Shown here: piece by piece, positions 1 to 7,605 of the stretch
Numbering within the stretch: the first letter of the stretch is position 1
Layout of the letters: every line of letters begins with the position of its first letter
NCBI GenBank assembly: GCA_025363025.1
Contig: JANYEO010000174.1
Coordinates: 1-11,724 of the forward strand
Length of the DNA stretch: 11,724 nt
Origin: Opitutia bacterium
GTDB lineage: Bacteria; Verrucomicrobiota; Verrucomicrobiia; Opitutales; JANYEO01
Reading direction: 5' to 3'
The notes under the pieces: model-generated
The model's input: only the letters and a program-made list of their open reading frames with translations
What the model was told of the DNA's origin: nothing
Database searches by the model: none
Position numbers and translations under genes: made by a program

Positions 1-198
1 TGAGACCGCTGCATAATGCCTTTCTTTTGAGTTTTTGGTCGGTTGTCGTTCCTCGAGTACCGTATGTACACTCGTCACTGTGTCCTACAAATTCCTCAAA
101 ATAAAGGCATTCTGCAATCAGTCTCTTTATAATCCCGAGTGCTAAAACGCGAAATTTTCCTATGATTTGTTTTAGAAAGGTATTATGCAGCGGTCTCA
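1..198. repeat. Inverted-repeat (MITE-like) element, copy 1
   Basis: The two ends are inverted copies: positions 1-25 pair with 174-198, with 24 of 25 bases complementary (17 perfect, then one mismatch, then 7). A further inverted copy of the left end lies inside at about 88-125, so 1-125 is itself an imperfect palindrome, followed by a tail of about 73 bp with the second right end. No transposase frame is present. The size and the terminal inverted repeats fit a non-autonomous mobile element or a large intergenic palindromic repeat. No clear target-site duplication is visible. Confidence 0.75.
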
Positions 199-382
199 TA
201 ATGCATGACTTATGAGTTTTTGTGCGGTTGTCGCTCTTCAAGGTACCGTGTGTACATTCGCTGCTCCGTCCTACAAATTCCTCAAAATCAAAGTATGCTG
301 CAATCGGTCTTTTTGTAATTTTTAGCTTTATAATTCAAATTTCTCTGTGTTTTATTGAAAAACCTATTATGCAGTGGTCTCA
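197..382. repeat. Inverted-repeat element, copy 2 (tandem)
   Basis: This copy follows copy 1 with a period of about 185 bp. Shared landmarks are CATAATGC (12-19 and 197-204), GAGTTTTTG, CGGTTGTCG, TCCTACAAATTCCTCAAAAT, and the right end ATTATGCAGYGGTCTCA (182-198 and 366-382). Identity is high near these blocks and low in the A/T-rich stretch before the right end. Its left terminal repeat is missing or replaced by the right end of copy 1, so the two copies share the junction. Confidence 0.7.
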
Positions 383-509
383 TTGGCGTTGTGAATAGTG
401 TAAATATCGGCTTCCGCCCGCTTTAACTACTGCTTTCTTGGTGATAATCTACGTGAAAATACTTAGCTTTTTTCTGGATATTTTAATGTATGCGGCAAAG
501 AAAAAATAC

Positions 510-527
510 CTAAAAAGGCCTTTTTAG
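510..527. terminator. Perfect 18-bp palindrome, possible bidirectional terminator
   Basis: CTAAAAAGGCCTTTTTAG is a perfect palindrome with A-runs and T-runs around GGCC. As RNA it could form only a short hairpin, with a U-rich 3' arm in both directions, so it may act as a weak intrinsic terminator or as a binding site for a dimeric regulator. No gene end on the plus strand lies just upstream in the window. A terminator for minus-strand transcription coming from about 790-640 is possible. Confidence 0.3.
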
Positions 528-581
528 TACCCGCTATCAAAGAGACGTTATTTTGTGTGCAAAAAATTACAACTCATGTGT

Positions 582-587
582 TATAAT
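582..587 (+). promoter_or_regulatory. Isolated consensus -10 box (TATAAT)
   Basis: TATAAT matches the sigma-70 -10 consensus exactly. No acceptable -35 hexamer sits 16-18 bp upstream (TTGTGT at 553-558 is 23 bp away). It points into 593-805, where the plus strand holds only an 11-codon frame (594-626). It could start a short RNA or be chance in A/T-rich DNA. Confidence 0.2.
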
Positions 588-639
588 AAAGCCATGAAAC
601 CTTTTCTCACTATGCATCCGCCTTAACGTTTAACCGTTC

Positions 640-790
640 AAAAAATACCCGTGTTCCACCGACGGCGCAGTTCCTTGGGTTGCTGCTTCGTCCGATTCCA
701 CTGCCAAAGGGGTTAAGCAGATCTTACAAGATCAGAAGCCTTTCTTCCCGAGTGATGCCAGTTTCAGGTAGGCCATTGTATTCTAGTTTT
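640..790 (-). ncRNA. Candidate structured RNA (possibly 6S-like)
   Basis: Read on the minus strand, this stretch can fold into a rod. The outer stem pairs 784-778 with 648-642 (one G-U pair). Further in, 772-767 pairs with 660-656 (one bulge), 759-757 with 666-664, and 743-739 with 710-706. The tip is the palindrome GATCTTGTAAGATC at 733-720. The 3' side of the central bubble is longer (about 39 nt) than the 5' side and can form its own hairpin (705-700 with 671-664), an architecture typical of 6S RNA. A T-run follows the outer stem on the 3' side. A weak -10-like TAAAAT lies at 808-803. Against this, pairing was done by eye, the stems are short, and no sequence signature of 6S RNA was confirmed. 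One minus-strand frame here (776-630) is interrupted by a single TGA, so a decayed small gene is the alternative. Confidence 0.33.
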
Positions 791-805
791 AGCCCTTGAG
801 TTATT

Positions 806-2812
806 TTAAAACCACCGCACCTTGCAAAATACAATAAAGTCGTGAAAGAACAGATGGGCGAGGGTTTGCCAGCCAACGGAAATAAAGGCATCTCCGACAT
901 AGTCTCGCCTCAAGAGGTTACCTTCTGAAGGGGGGATGTGGAGGGTAAACGTCGCCAGGTATTTATAGTCTTCGCGCAAAGGGTCTGTTCCGTAAATGAG
1001 CTGGCTTGGTTTTTCTAAGATCAGTTCATAAGGGTGGGAAGGATCAGCCAATAGCGATAGTTTTCCACTAGTCGGTCCGTGGCTTTTAAGCCGCTCTTCG
1101 AGTTTTATTAAGTCTTGTTCGCGCAAATTGACTTGGACGTGCCAGTTGGTTGGGTCGCAAACCGTTGCCAGGGTTTGCCCCATGCTTACTACTGCGCCTT
1201 TACGCAGAAGGCTGGTCCCCGGGCCCGTTAAAAGGCCATCGAAGGGCGCTCGGATGAAGGATTGTTCAATGGCCAAGTTCAGGGCGTCAATAGAGCCCAG
1301 GGCCGTACGCACTGCAATGTGGGCCCCTGCTTCCTCACTCGGGTTGTTAGTTAAGCGCGCGCGGCCAATGGCTGCTTCGGCTTGGTAGAGCTCGCTTTCT
1401 GCCCGGGCCAAGGCATGGCTTAATTCCTCGGTATCAAGGGTTGCCAGTAAGTCGTCTTTTTTGACGCTTTGCCCAGGAATGGCTGGGCGGCTAGTTAGGA
1501 CGGCCGTGCGGTAAGCCGGTATGTTTTCTTCGATCAAAGGCCGCAGGGTAGCCGCTCCTTTAATACGGTAGGGGAAGGGACAAAGGAAGATGGCTACAAG
1601 GGCGGCAAGGCCAATAGCCCATTTTTTTGCCATCATGCGTTGCCACTTAGGTGTTACCTTTTCTAAAAATCGGCCCCATTTAGAAGCAAGTTTCAAGGTC
1701 CAGAGGCGTTCCCATTTGAGAGCCGTTGCAATAGCATAGCCTCCGGCATGCGCTACTGCGCGCATTCTTAAAACATTTAAAGCTAAGTTTTGTGGAATGG
1801 CCTGGCCTTCGAAAAGAAGTAAGCCTGCAATTAAATGGTCTCTTCCGTAAAGGGGCAGGACAATGGCCCAATTCATGGGGACATGGTCAAAGTAATGCTG
1901 GACTGCCGCTGGGCGATCTTTTCGCCGGTGGGTATCTCTTTGCGCTAAGCCAATAACGGTGCGGGGGCCTTCTGTGCCTTCAGGAGTTGAAGACTTTGTA
2001 TTATGTAGGGCCAAAGAAAGTAGCTTTTTTGCCATTTTAGACAAAGTTACTGCTTGCTCGCCTCGCTTATTCACTTTTTTTAAACCACTGCAGGCTTGGA
2101 TGACAAATGAACGTTCATCAATGGGGGTATTTTTAGCCCACGTTTCTGGTTTTGTATAATCTTTGGCAACAAAAAGGCATACACGGCTGCATTTGAGGGA
2201 TTCACGGGCATAGTTAACTAAGTTCCACCCAATGCTTTCTAAATCTTGTTCGCCTGAAAGTTCTTCGAGTAAGTGGGTATGGGATACCGTTTGGCTAATG
2301 GCTCCTGAAAGTTCGGATAAGCCTTGTAGTTTAATATAGAGGGCAATTTCTTTGGCCCCTGTAGAAAGTAAGAGCTTTTGGCCTGTAGGGTTAATGGGGT
2401 GTTCTTCAGGAAACCAAAAGTGTAGAATATATACGACTTGGCCATTAAAAATGCAGGGCTCCCAGTGGTGTATATAAGGGGTGTTGCTTTCGGCAGGGGT
2501 GAGTTGAAGTGCTTGACCCGTTTTTAAAACTTGGAGCAAGGCTTGTCCAAAAATAGGTGCTAGAGGCCTTGCAGCCGTGCTTTCTGTGCTACTTGTGCTT
2601 AGGTCTGTTAAATTATGTGATAAATGATAGGCTAGTTGGTTGCCATCTTGGGACCGCGTTGCATAGCCCAGGCCGCGTGGGCGAAGGACATTTTGCAAAA
2701 CTTTGCCATGGGCTTGCAAATAGGCTGGGAGGTCCGCAGCACGCAAAGCCAGCAGGGCCAGTTCGGCTGTAAGCTGGCGGGATAAAACGGGGAGGCCAAT
2801 TGCGGCATTCAT
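806..2812 (-). CDS. GAF-domain / HlyD-type membrane adaptor fusion
   Basis: The 668-residue protein has an N-terminal half without signal peptide. Residues 1-170 are not recognised; about 185-365 look like a GAF-type sensor fold, ending in LPLYGRDHLIAGLLLFEG. A single membrane segment follows at about 397-413 (AIGLAALVAIFLCPFPY). After it comes a membrane-fusion-protein module: half-lipoyl domain about 418-460 (PGQSVKKDDLLATLD), a short alpha hairpin about 461-515, the second half-lipoyl about 516-555 (IRAPFDGLLTGPG), and a beta-barrel domain to about 648. The layout puts the sensor in the cytoplasm and the adaptor in the periplasm, so export through a TolC partner could be tuned by a small ligand. 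It is divergent from the TolC gene across 153 bp. No clear Shine-Dalgarno sequence precedes the ATG. GAF-HlyD fusions beside M50/HlyD proteins are known as uncharacterised families; the substrate cannot be told. The HlyD part is firm, the GAF call moderate. Confidence 0.85.
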   Translation of the reverse strand: MNAAIGLPVLSRQLTAELALLALRAADLPAYLQAHGKVLQNVLRPRGLGYATRSQDGNQLAYHLSHNLTDLSTSSTESTAARPLAPIFGQALLQVLKTGQALQLTPAESNTPYIHHWEPCIFNGQVVYILHFWFPEEHPINPTGQKLLLSTGAKEIALYIKLQGLSELSGAISQTVSHTHLLEELSGEQDLESIGWNLVNYARESLKCSRVCLFVAKDYTKPETWAKNTPIDERSFVIQACSGLKKVNKRGEQAVTLSKMAKKLLSLALHNTKSSTPEGTEGPRTVIGLAQRDTHRRKDRPAAVQHYFDHVPMNWAIVLPLYGRDHLIAGLLLFEGQAIPQNLALNVLRMRAVAHAGGYAIATALKWERLWTLKLASKWGRFLEKVTPKWQRMMAKKWAIGLAALVAIFLCPFPYRIKGAATLRPLIEENIPAYRTAVLTSRPAIPGQSVKKDDLLATLDTEELSHALARAESELYQAEAAIGRARLTNNPSEEAGAHIAVRTALGSIDALNLAIEQSFIRAPFDGLLTGPGTSLLRKGAVVSMGQTLATVCDPTNWHVQVNLREQDLIKLEERLKSHGPTSGKLSLLADPSHPYELILEKPSQLIYGTDPLREDYKYLATFTLHIPPSEGNLLRRDYVGDAFISVGWQTLAHLFFHDFIVFCKVRWF

Positions 2813-2965
2813 TTATTTATAGATTAAAAGAGAGATCAGCTTTACTACAAGCCATTAGCGAACCTCTTAGTTGATAAAATACACAAAAAGCGTTCCTTGC
2901 CGTTGACGAAGCCAAATAAAAGCTAATATCTTCTAAGGTCTAAGAGTTCCCCAATAGTTATTTAT
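2813..2965. promoter_or_regulatory. Divergent promoter region between the adaptor and TolC genes
   Basis: This A/T-rich 153-bp spacer must hold the promoters for both directions. On the plus strand the best candidate is TTGACG (2903-2908) with TATCTT (2927-2932, 18-bp spacer) or the better-looking TAATAT (2924-2929, 15-bp spacer). Neither start codon has a good ribosome binding site, so initiation may be weak or use leaders poor in Shine-Dalgarno sequence. Shared control of the two adaptor genes is plausible. Confidence 0.4.
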
Positions 2966-4420
2966 ATGAAGTCGATGAAACGATGGTCTTTAGGAGTGCT
3001 TACCCTTATCCAGGGAAGTTTTTTGTGGGCGGATGAAGCGGGCAAGATTGCACCGCTTGCTCCTATGACGTTGCCCATAAGTGAGGCTCCTGTAGCCGCA
3101 GCTGTACTCTTTGCAGGTAAAGAGTCCGTGGCTTCCCTTTCTCGGGATGCCGCTATCGAGCTTGCCCTGGCAGCTAACCCAGCGATTAATCAGGCCCGTG
3201 AAGCGCTTGAGAATAAGACGGGGGTTATGTGGCAAGTAAGGTCTAGCTTGCTACCTAAAGTATCAGCCTTTGCCCAGCGTACCTCGCGGGATCATTCTAC
3301 GATTGACCGTGGGGCGCGTGATGTTGCAAGCCCAGCGGATCGTAGCCCTATTGCAACGCAGGGGTATTCTTATGGGATAGAAATTCGGCAACTTTTATTT
3401 GATGGGTTTAGTAGTTTTAATCGCTATCGTCAGTACGATTATCAAAAAGATGCCAGCTACTGGCAGTTGATAAGTGCGGGGTATAGTACCATTAGCCAAT
3501 TGCAACAGGCTTATGATAATGTACTCCTGCGTGAAGGGCAGTTGGCCACCTATACGGAAACGGTTAAAGCCTTTCAACAATTAGCCGATGTAGTAGAGAA
3601 GCGTGAAAGAGCGGGGGAACGTACGCCACTAGATAGCTTGCGTGTACAAACTGAGCTTAAGCGGGTAGAGGCGGATCGGGCCCGAGTAAGTAGTGATTTG
3701 GCTGCTGGGGCTGAGACTTTGAGGAAGATCTTGCAACTAGCCTGTGGGGAAGGGGCGCTTGACCCGCTGAGCTTAGAAGGGCCTTTGGAAAAGCGGTCTT
3801 TTGATATGCCGATTGCAGAAGCATTGGCCCGGGCAGCTAAAATTCATCCAGAAATTTTTGCGGCTGAAATTAACCGTGATTCGGCTCAAGCCGGCTTAAG
3901 AAGCGCCCAGGGGACGTATTTACCAACGGTCGAAGCTTTTGCCCGTTATAGTGTAAATTCTTCTTATGCAGCTTTTAACCAGGACCTTGAGGGGTGGACG
4001 TTGGGGCTTTCGGGTAATTGGCTAATTTTTGATTCGCTCGGCCGTGAAGGGTCTGTGCGGGCTCAGCATGCGAATTTGATGACGGCCGAGATTCAGCTGA
4101 GTGACCAGCGTTATCAATTAACTTCCCGGGTGCGGCAGCTGTACGCGCAGATGGAGGCTTATGGTCAAGCGCTGGAGGCAAGGTCCCAGGCGGTTGTCGT
4201 GGGGGAGCGCGCGGTTAATGAAAGTCGTAAGCGGTATGAGTTGGGAGAGACGGATATTGAAATGGTGATTGATGCTGAGCGGGCTTTTCAAGGGACTTTG
4301 CTGGAGTTTCAACAAGGGACTTTTGAGTACAATGCAACCATTTATCAATTGGAATATGTAGTGGGCTTGCAACCGGTGACCCCTCTGCAAATTACTCCTG
4401 AAAAAGCCCCGAGTGTATGA
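2966..4420 (+). CDS. TolC-family outer-membrane efflux protein
   Basis: The 484-residue protein begins with a Sec signal peptide (MKSMKRW, then a hydrophobic stretch) with a likely cut after WA at residue 22. Two OEP repeats follow. The first begins near residue 58 (SRDAAIELALAANPAINQAREA) and contains LPKVSAFAQRT near 96; the second begins near 281 (PIAEALARAAKIHPEIFAA) and contains LPTVEAFARYS near 319. Each repeat predicts long coiled helices around a beta hairpin, as in the trimeric TolC channel-tunnel, and the length is normal for the family. It would form the outer-membrane exit duct. The stop overlaps the next start as ATGA, so it is translationally coupled to the M50/HlyD fusion, which marks that protein as its working partner. 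The transported substrate is unknown. Confidence 0.93.
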   Translation: MKSMKRWSLGVLTLIQGSFLWADEAGKIAPLAPMTLPISEAPVAAAVLFAGKESVASLSRDAAIELALAANPAINQAREALENKTGVMWQVRSSLLPKVSAFAQRTSRDHSTIDRGARDVASPADRSPIATQGYSYGIEIRQLLFDGFSSFNRYRQYDYQKDASYWQLISAGYSTISQLQQAYDNVLLREGQLATYTETVKAFQQLADVVEKRERAGERTPLDSLRVQTELKRVEADRARVSSDLAAGAETLRKILQLACGEGALDPLSLEGPLEKRSFDMPIAEALARAAKIHPEIFAAEINRDSAQAGLRSAQGTYLPTVEAFARYSVNSSYAAFNQDLEGWTLGLSGNWLIFDSLGREGSVRAQHANLMTAEIQLSDQRYQLTSRVRQLYAQMEAYGQALEARSQAVVVGERAVNESRKRYELGETDIEMVIDAERAFQGTLLEFQQGTFEYNATIYQLEYVVGLQPVTPLQITPEKAPSV

Positions 4421-6642
4421 GTACGAATACTGCGGTGAGGTTATCTGCAGAAGAAGAGCGGCAGTTGAAAATTGTTTTTTCGCCGCTGCGGCCAGACCTT
4501 ATATTTCAACGCCAGATTTTTAAGGGGGAGGCGTATTATATTATTAAAGACCCCTTGGCGTTGACGTATTTCCGGCTGCAGCCGGAGGAGGCTTATTTGC
4601 TTCAATTATTGGATGGCCAAAAAACGTTGAAGGATATTATAGTTGAATTTAAGGCGGAGTTCCCTAATGCGGAAAGAAGCCCTCAGGAGATTTCCAGTTT
4701 TTGTAATCAACTCGGGCGTAGCGGGCTTCTTAATATTGCGGCGCGTAGTTTTGTGGATTTTGCTCGTCAAAAGCCGAAGGCCTTTAATTCGCTTTTTATG
4801 CTATGGGTGAAGTTAATCTCAAAGATTCTCTTCTTTAAGATCCCACTTTTGGACCCTAGCCCTTGGTTGGGAAAGATGGTGCATGCGATTCGTTTTGCAT
4901 GGCATCCTTATTTTGTGTGGAGCTGCATTGCCTTTTATGCTTTTACCCTGGGATGGGTGTTTGGACATTGGGGGGACGTGCAGCTGTATGTTGATAAAGT
5001 CTCTTTTTTCTCTCCGGAAAGTATAGGGTTAATTTGGCTCGCGATGCTTTTGATTAAAACCTGTCATGAGTTTGGGCATGCGACAACGTGTCGGCGCTTT
5101 GGTGGGGAAGTGCATGAGATGGGCATATGTTTTATCTGTATGATGTTTTGCGGGTATGTAGATGCATCGGACGGCTGGATGATGCGGAAGAAAAGTCATA
5201 AGATTTATACGACGATTGCTGGGGTATTCGTTGAGTTTATGCTGGCGAGTTTGGCGGCGTATTTATGGTTTAATGTATCGTCGGGAGTGTTTCGGGACCT
5301 CATGTTTCGTGCAATGGTGATCGCAAGTTTTAATACAGTTGTCTTTAACATGAACCCGCTCATGAAGTTTGATGGGTACTATGTTATTGCAGACTTACTC
5401 GAGATTCCTAATTTGCGGACGAAGGCTATTACTTATTGTTCGTACCATATGCAGCGGCTTCTCTTTGGTTATAGTAATACGATGCAAGAGCGCTTGCTCG
5501 AGGGGGAAAGCCGGCAGGGGGTATTTATTATTTATGCGGTGTCGGCCTATTTTTATATGGCTGGAGTTATTTATGGGCTTAGCCAAATTTTTGCGCGGAT
5601 GCTCGAAAAATATGAGCTCAAGGAATTTGGGCTCATTTTGGGTATTGCGGCCCAGCTTTCATTTTTGCTCTCCCCCATTATTAAAATTATATACGATGGG
5701 TTGAAGCCGGGAGCGCACATCGTGATGCTGGAGCCTGTATGGAAACGGCTTTCTAAATGGGGTGCGGCCTTGACGGTAGTCGGCGTCTTTATGCTCGTTT
5801 GGCCTGTGTATTATAAAGTGGAGGCCCAAGGTATTGTTGTGGCGGATGGTTATGCGGTTGTCACCACGGTGACACCTGGGTTTCTCGACACAGTAGCGGT
5901 GAACACAGGAGACCGAGTGATGGCGGGGGATATTTTAGGCCGCTTGCGCAACTTGGAGGTTGAGACGCAGTTACGGATTGCTGAGGCGAATTTGCAACTT
6001 GCGCGTTTGCGCATGGGGGATGCGGAGTACCGGCCTGAGGTAGGACGTGGGGCAGAAAGTATGCTCGGATATGAATCTGCTTATATGGGTTACAATGAGG
6101 CCAAGCGTAAAGTGGATGATTTAATTTTGAAAAGCCCACATGATGGGATTGTGATGACGCCAGAAATTGGCCGTTTGCAGGGCAAATTTTTTGACACAGA
6201 GGCCCCCATTTTTGAGGTAGCGGATACGGCGCAGTTGAAAGTAATTGTCCCTATAACAGAAGAGCAGGTGACTTTGCTTGCCCTGGGAGGAGACGTGAAG
6301 GCGCGGGTGATAGGAACAGGTGAGTTGATTACTTCAAGCTTGGCTTTTGTGGCGGAACAAAAAGCGGTGCCCTCTGAGTATTTGCATGCTATGTGGGAGG
6401 CTTTTGGCGGGCCGGTTAAACCTCGTATTGATTACCAAGGCGGAGCCGGGCAGACAGGGTCGTTTTTTGCCGAGGCTTTTATTGAAAAGGTACCGCAAGG
6501 TTTACAGCCTTATATGCGAGTGAATGCGACGATTACCGGGGTCCGTACGACGATTGCCGAAAAGCTCTGGCGGAAGTTTTTAAATTTCTGGAATTTGCGC
6601 GGGCCGGTGAAGAATCCCTTTTCCCAAGGCAATCTCTCTTAA
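4417..6642 (+). CDS. PqqD-like / M50 zinc peptidase / HlyD adaptor fusion
   Basis: This is a 741-residue multi-domain membrane protein. Residues about 33-108 resemble a PqqD/RRE-type winged domain (GEAYYIIKDPLALTYFRL, then a helix pair). A site-2-protease-like M50 core follows, with membrane segments near 163-182, 198-216, 264-285 and 293-312. The zinc motif HEFGH is at 217-221, and the third-ligand motif NPLMKFDGYY at 313-322 (D319), so the catalytic residues look intact. More segments lie near 369-388, 404-426 and 448-466. The C-terminal part is a HlyD adaptor: half-lipoyl about 467-508, short hairpin about 508-562, second half-lipoyl about 562-598 (LKSPHDGIVMTP), then a beta barrel. It starts inside the tolC stop (ATGA). 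The family is found next to TolC genes without a dedicated pump. It may process or guide a peptide substrate, or use the M50 fold as a membrane scaffold. The architecture is certain, the function inferred. Confidence 0.88.
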   Translation: MSTNTAVRLSAEEERQLKIVFSPLRPDLIFQRQIFKGEAYYIIKDPLALTYFRLQPEEAYLLQLLDGQKTLKDIIVEFKAEFPNAERSPQEISSFCNQLGRSGLLNIAARSFVDFARQKPKAFNSLFMLWVKLISKILFFKIPLLDPSPWLGKMVHAIRFAWHPYFVWSCIAFYAFTLGWVFGHWGDVQLYVDKVSFFSPESIGLIWLAMLLIKTCHEFGHATTCRRFGGEVHEMGICFICMMFCGYVDASDGWMMRKKSHKIYTTIAGVFVEFMLASLAAYLWFNVSSGVFRDLMFRAMVIASFNTVVFNMNPLMKFDGYYVIADLLEIPNLRTKAITYCSYHMQRLLFGYSNTMQERLLEGESRQGVFIIYAVSAYFYMAGVIYGLSQIFARMLEKYELKEFGLILGIAAQLSFLLSPIIKIIYDGLKPGAHIVMLEPVWKRLSKWGAALTVVGVFMLVWPVYYKVEAQGIVVADGYAVVTTVTPGFLDTVAVNTGDRVMAGDILGRLRNLEVETQLRIAEANLQLARLRMGDAEYRPEVGRGAESMLGYESAYMGYNEAKRKVDDLILKSPHDGIVMTPEIGRLQGKFFDTEAPIFEVADTAQLKVIVPITEEQVTLLALGGDVKARVIGTGELITSSLAFVAEQKAVPSEYLHAMWEAFGGPVKPRIDYQGGAGQTGSFFAEAFIEKVPQGLQPYMRVNATITGVRTTIAEKLWRKFLNFWNLRGPVKNPFSQGNLS

Positions 6643-6768
6643 GGCCCTGCCCAAAATACCTTTCTTTTTCGCGCTTACTGCGTTCGACGTACGCACCTAC
6701 CTAAAGTAGGCTTACGTGCCTCTCGCTCGTAATCATCGAAAAATAAAAGCATTTTACGCAGGGTCTCG
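6643..6768. repeat. Palindromic repeat, third diverged copy
   Basis: This 126-bp unit starts at the base after the M50/HlyD stop codon. Its ends are inverted copies (GGCCCTGCCCAAAATACCTTT against the complement of the right end), with about 23 of the first 29 bases matching, and a central hairpin CCTAC-CTAAA-GTAGG. The ends match the element at 1-125 (GAGACC, CTGC, TAAAATGC, CTTT, TTTT), so it belongs to the same family but lacks the extra tail. As RNA the whole unit could fold back on itself and end the upstream operon. Confidence 0.65.
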
Positions 6769-6804
6769 ATTTGCTATCGTTGATTTTTTGCTTTAGGAAG
6801 GGTT

Positions 6805-7605
6805 ATGCTAGAAGAGTTAAATGAGGCGAGTGCACCCCCCTTAGAGGTACATGATTTAACGGTTACTTACCATAAACGGCCTGCTTTGTATGGGATTGAT
6901 TTGGTGGTGCCCAGAGGGCAATTAGTAGGAGTGGTGGGCCCCAATGGGGCGGGGAAGTCTACTTTTATTAAGGCGATTATGGGGGTAGTAAAACCGGCCA
7001 GTGGGTGGGTGAAATTGTTTGGGAAAACGGGGAAAGCGGGGCTCCCTTTTGTTGGCTATGTACCGCAGCGAGAGTCTGTTGATTGGGACTTCCCGGTCAG
7101 TGTTTATGATGTTGTCCTCATGGGGCGCTATGGGCGGATTGGTATTGGGCGGCGCCCAGGTAAAGCTGACCATGAGGCGGTTATGGAGGCCTTGGAGCGG
7201 GTTAAGATGACCCCTTTTATGCATCGCCAAATAGGGGGCCTGTCGGGAGGGCAACAGCAGCGGGTCTTCTTGGCGCGGGCTCTTGCGCAAGATACCCCGC
7301 TTTACCTCATGGATGAGCCGTTTGCAGGGGTAGATGCGGCAACAGAGGCCGCTATTATTGAGCTTTTACAAAGTTTAAAAGAGCAGGGGAAGACGATTTT
7401 GGTGGTGCATCATGATTTGGCTACGGCTAAGCAATATTTCGACCGGCTTATTTTGCTTAATTTGCGACTCGTGGCCTATGGAGAGACGGCGAAAGTTTTT
7501 ACCCCGGCTTTGCTTCAAAAAACTTATGGAGGGCGCTTAACGATTCTTTCTGAAGTGGCACAGGTAGTCGGGCAGGTGGAGGAAGGGATGGATAAGCATG
7601 ATTGA
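6805..7605 (+). CDS. Zn/Mn/Fe-type ABC transporter ATPase (YtgB/ZnuC-like)
   Basis: The 266-residue protein is a complete ABC ATPase: Walker A GPNGAGKS (45-52), Q-loop at Q88 (YVPQRESVDWDFPVSV), signature LSGGQQQR (146-153), Walker B LYLMDEP (166-172), and H-loop H203. The segment after the Q-loop, with DWDFPVSVYDVVLMGRYG, is typical of the metal-chelate (ABC-3 partner) subfamily of ZnuC, MntB and YtgB. It powers import by the two permeases encoded downstream. A good ribosome binding site (AGGAAGGG) lies just before the ATG. Its last 8 bases overlap the start of the permease-repressor gene, so the two are coupled. The metal cannot be told from the ATPase. Confidence 0.94.
   Translation: MLEELNEASAPPLEVHDLTVTYHKRPALYGIDLVVPRGQLVGVVGPNGAGKSTFIKAIMGVVKPASGWVKLFGKTGKAGLPFVGYVPQRESVDWDFPVSVYDVVLMGRYGRIGIGRRPGKADHEAVMEALERVKMTPFMHRQIGGLSGGQQQRVFLARALAQDTPLYLMDEPFAGVDAATEAAIIELLQSLKEQGKTILVVHHDLATAKQYFDRLILLNLRLVAYGETAKVFTPALLQKTYGGRLTILSEVAQVVGQVEEGMDKHD

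Noticed and set aside
1..382. Possible CRISPR array in the repeated region
   Set aside because: The repeats are two long units with inverted ends, not short direct repeats with regular unique spacers, and no cas gene is near.
653..705. Signal recognition particle RNA, because the minus strand has CGGACGAAGCAGC
   Set aside because: The conserved CCGGAAGG-type tetraloop and its flanking stem are not present; only a partial word match.
710..720. GGGTTAAGCAG occurs here and again at 11710-11720
   Set aside because: Eleven shared bases with no longer similarity around them, one copy in a coding start and one in a non-coding stretch; chance is enough.
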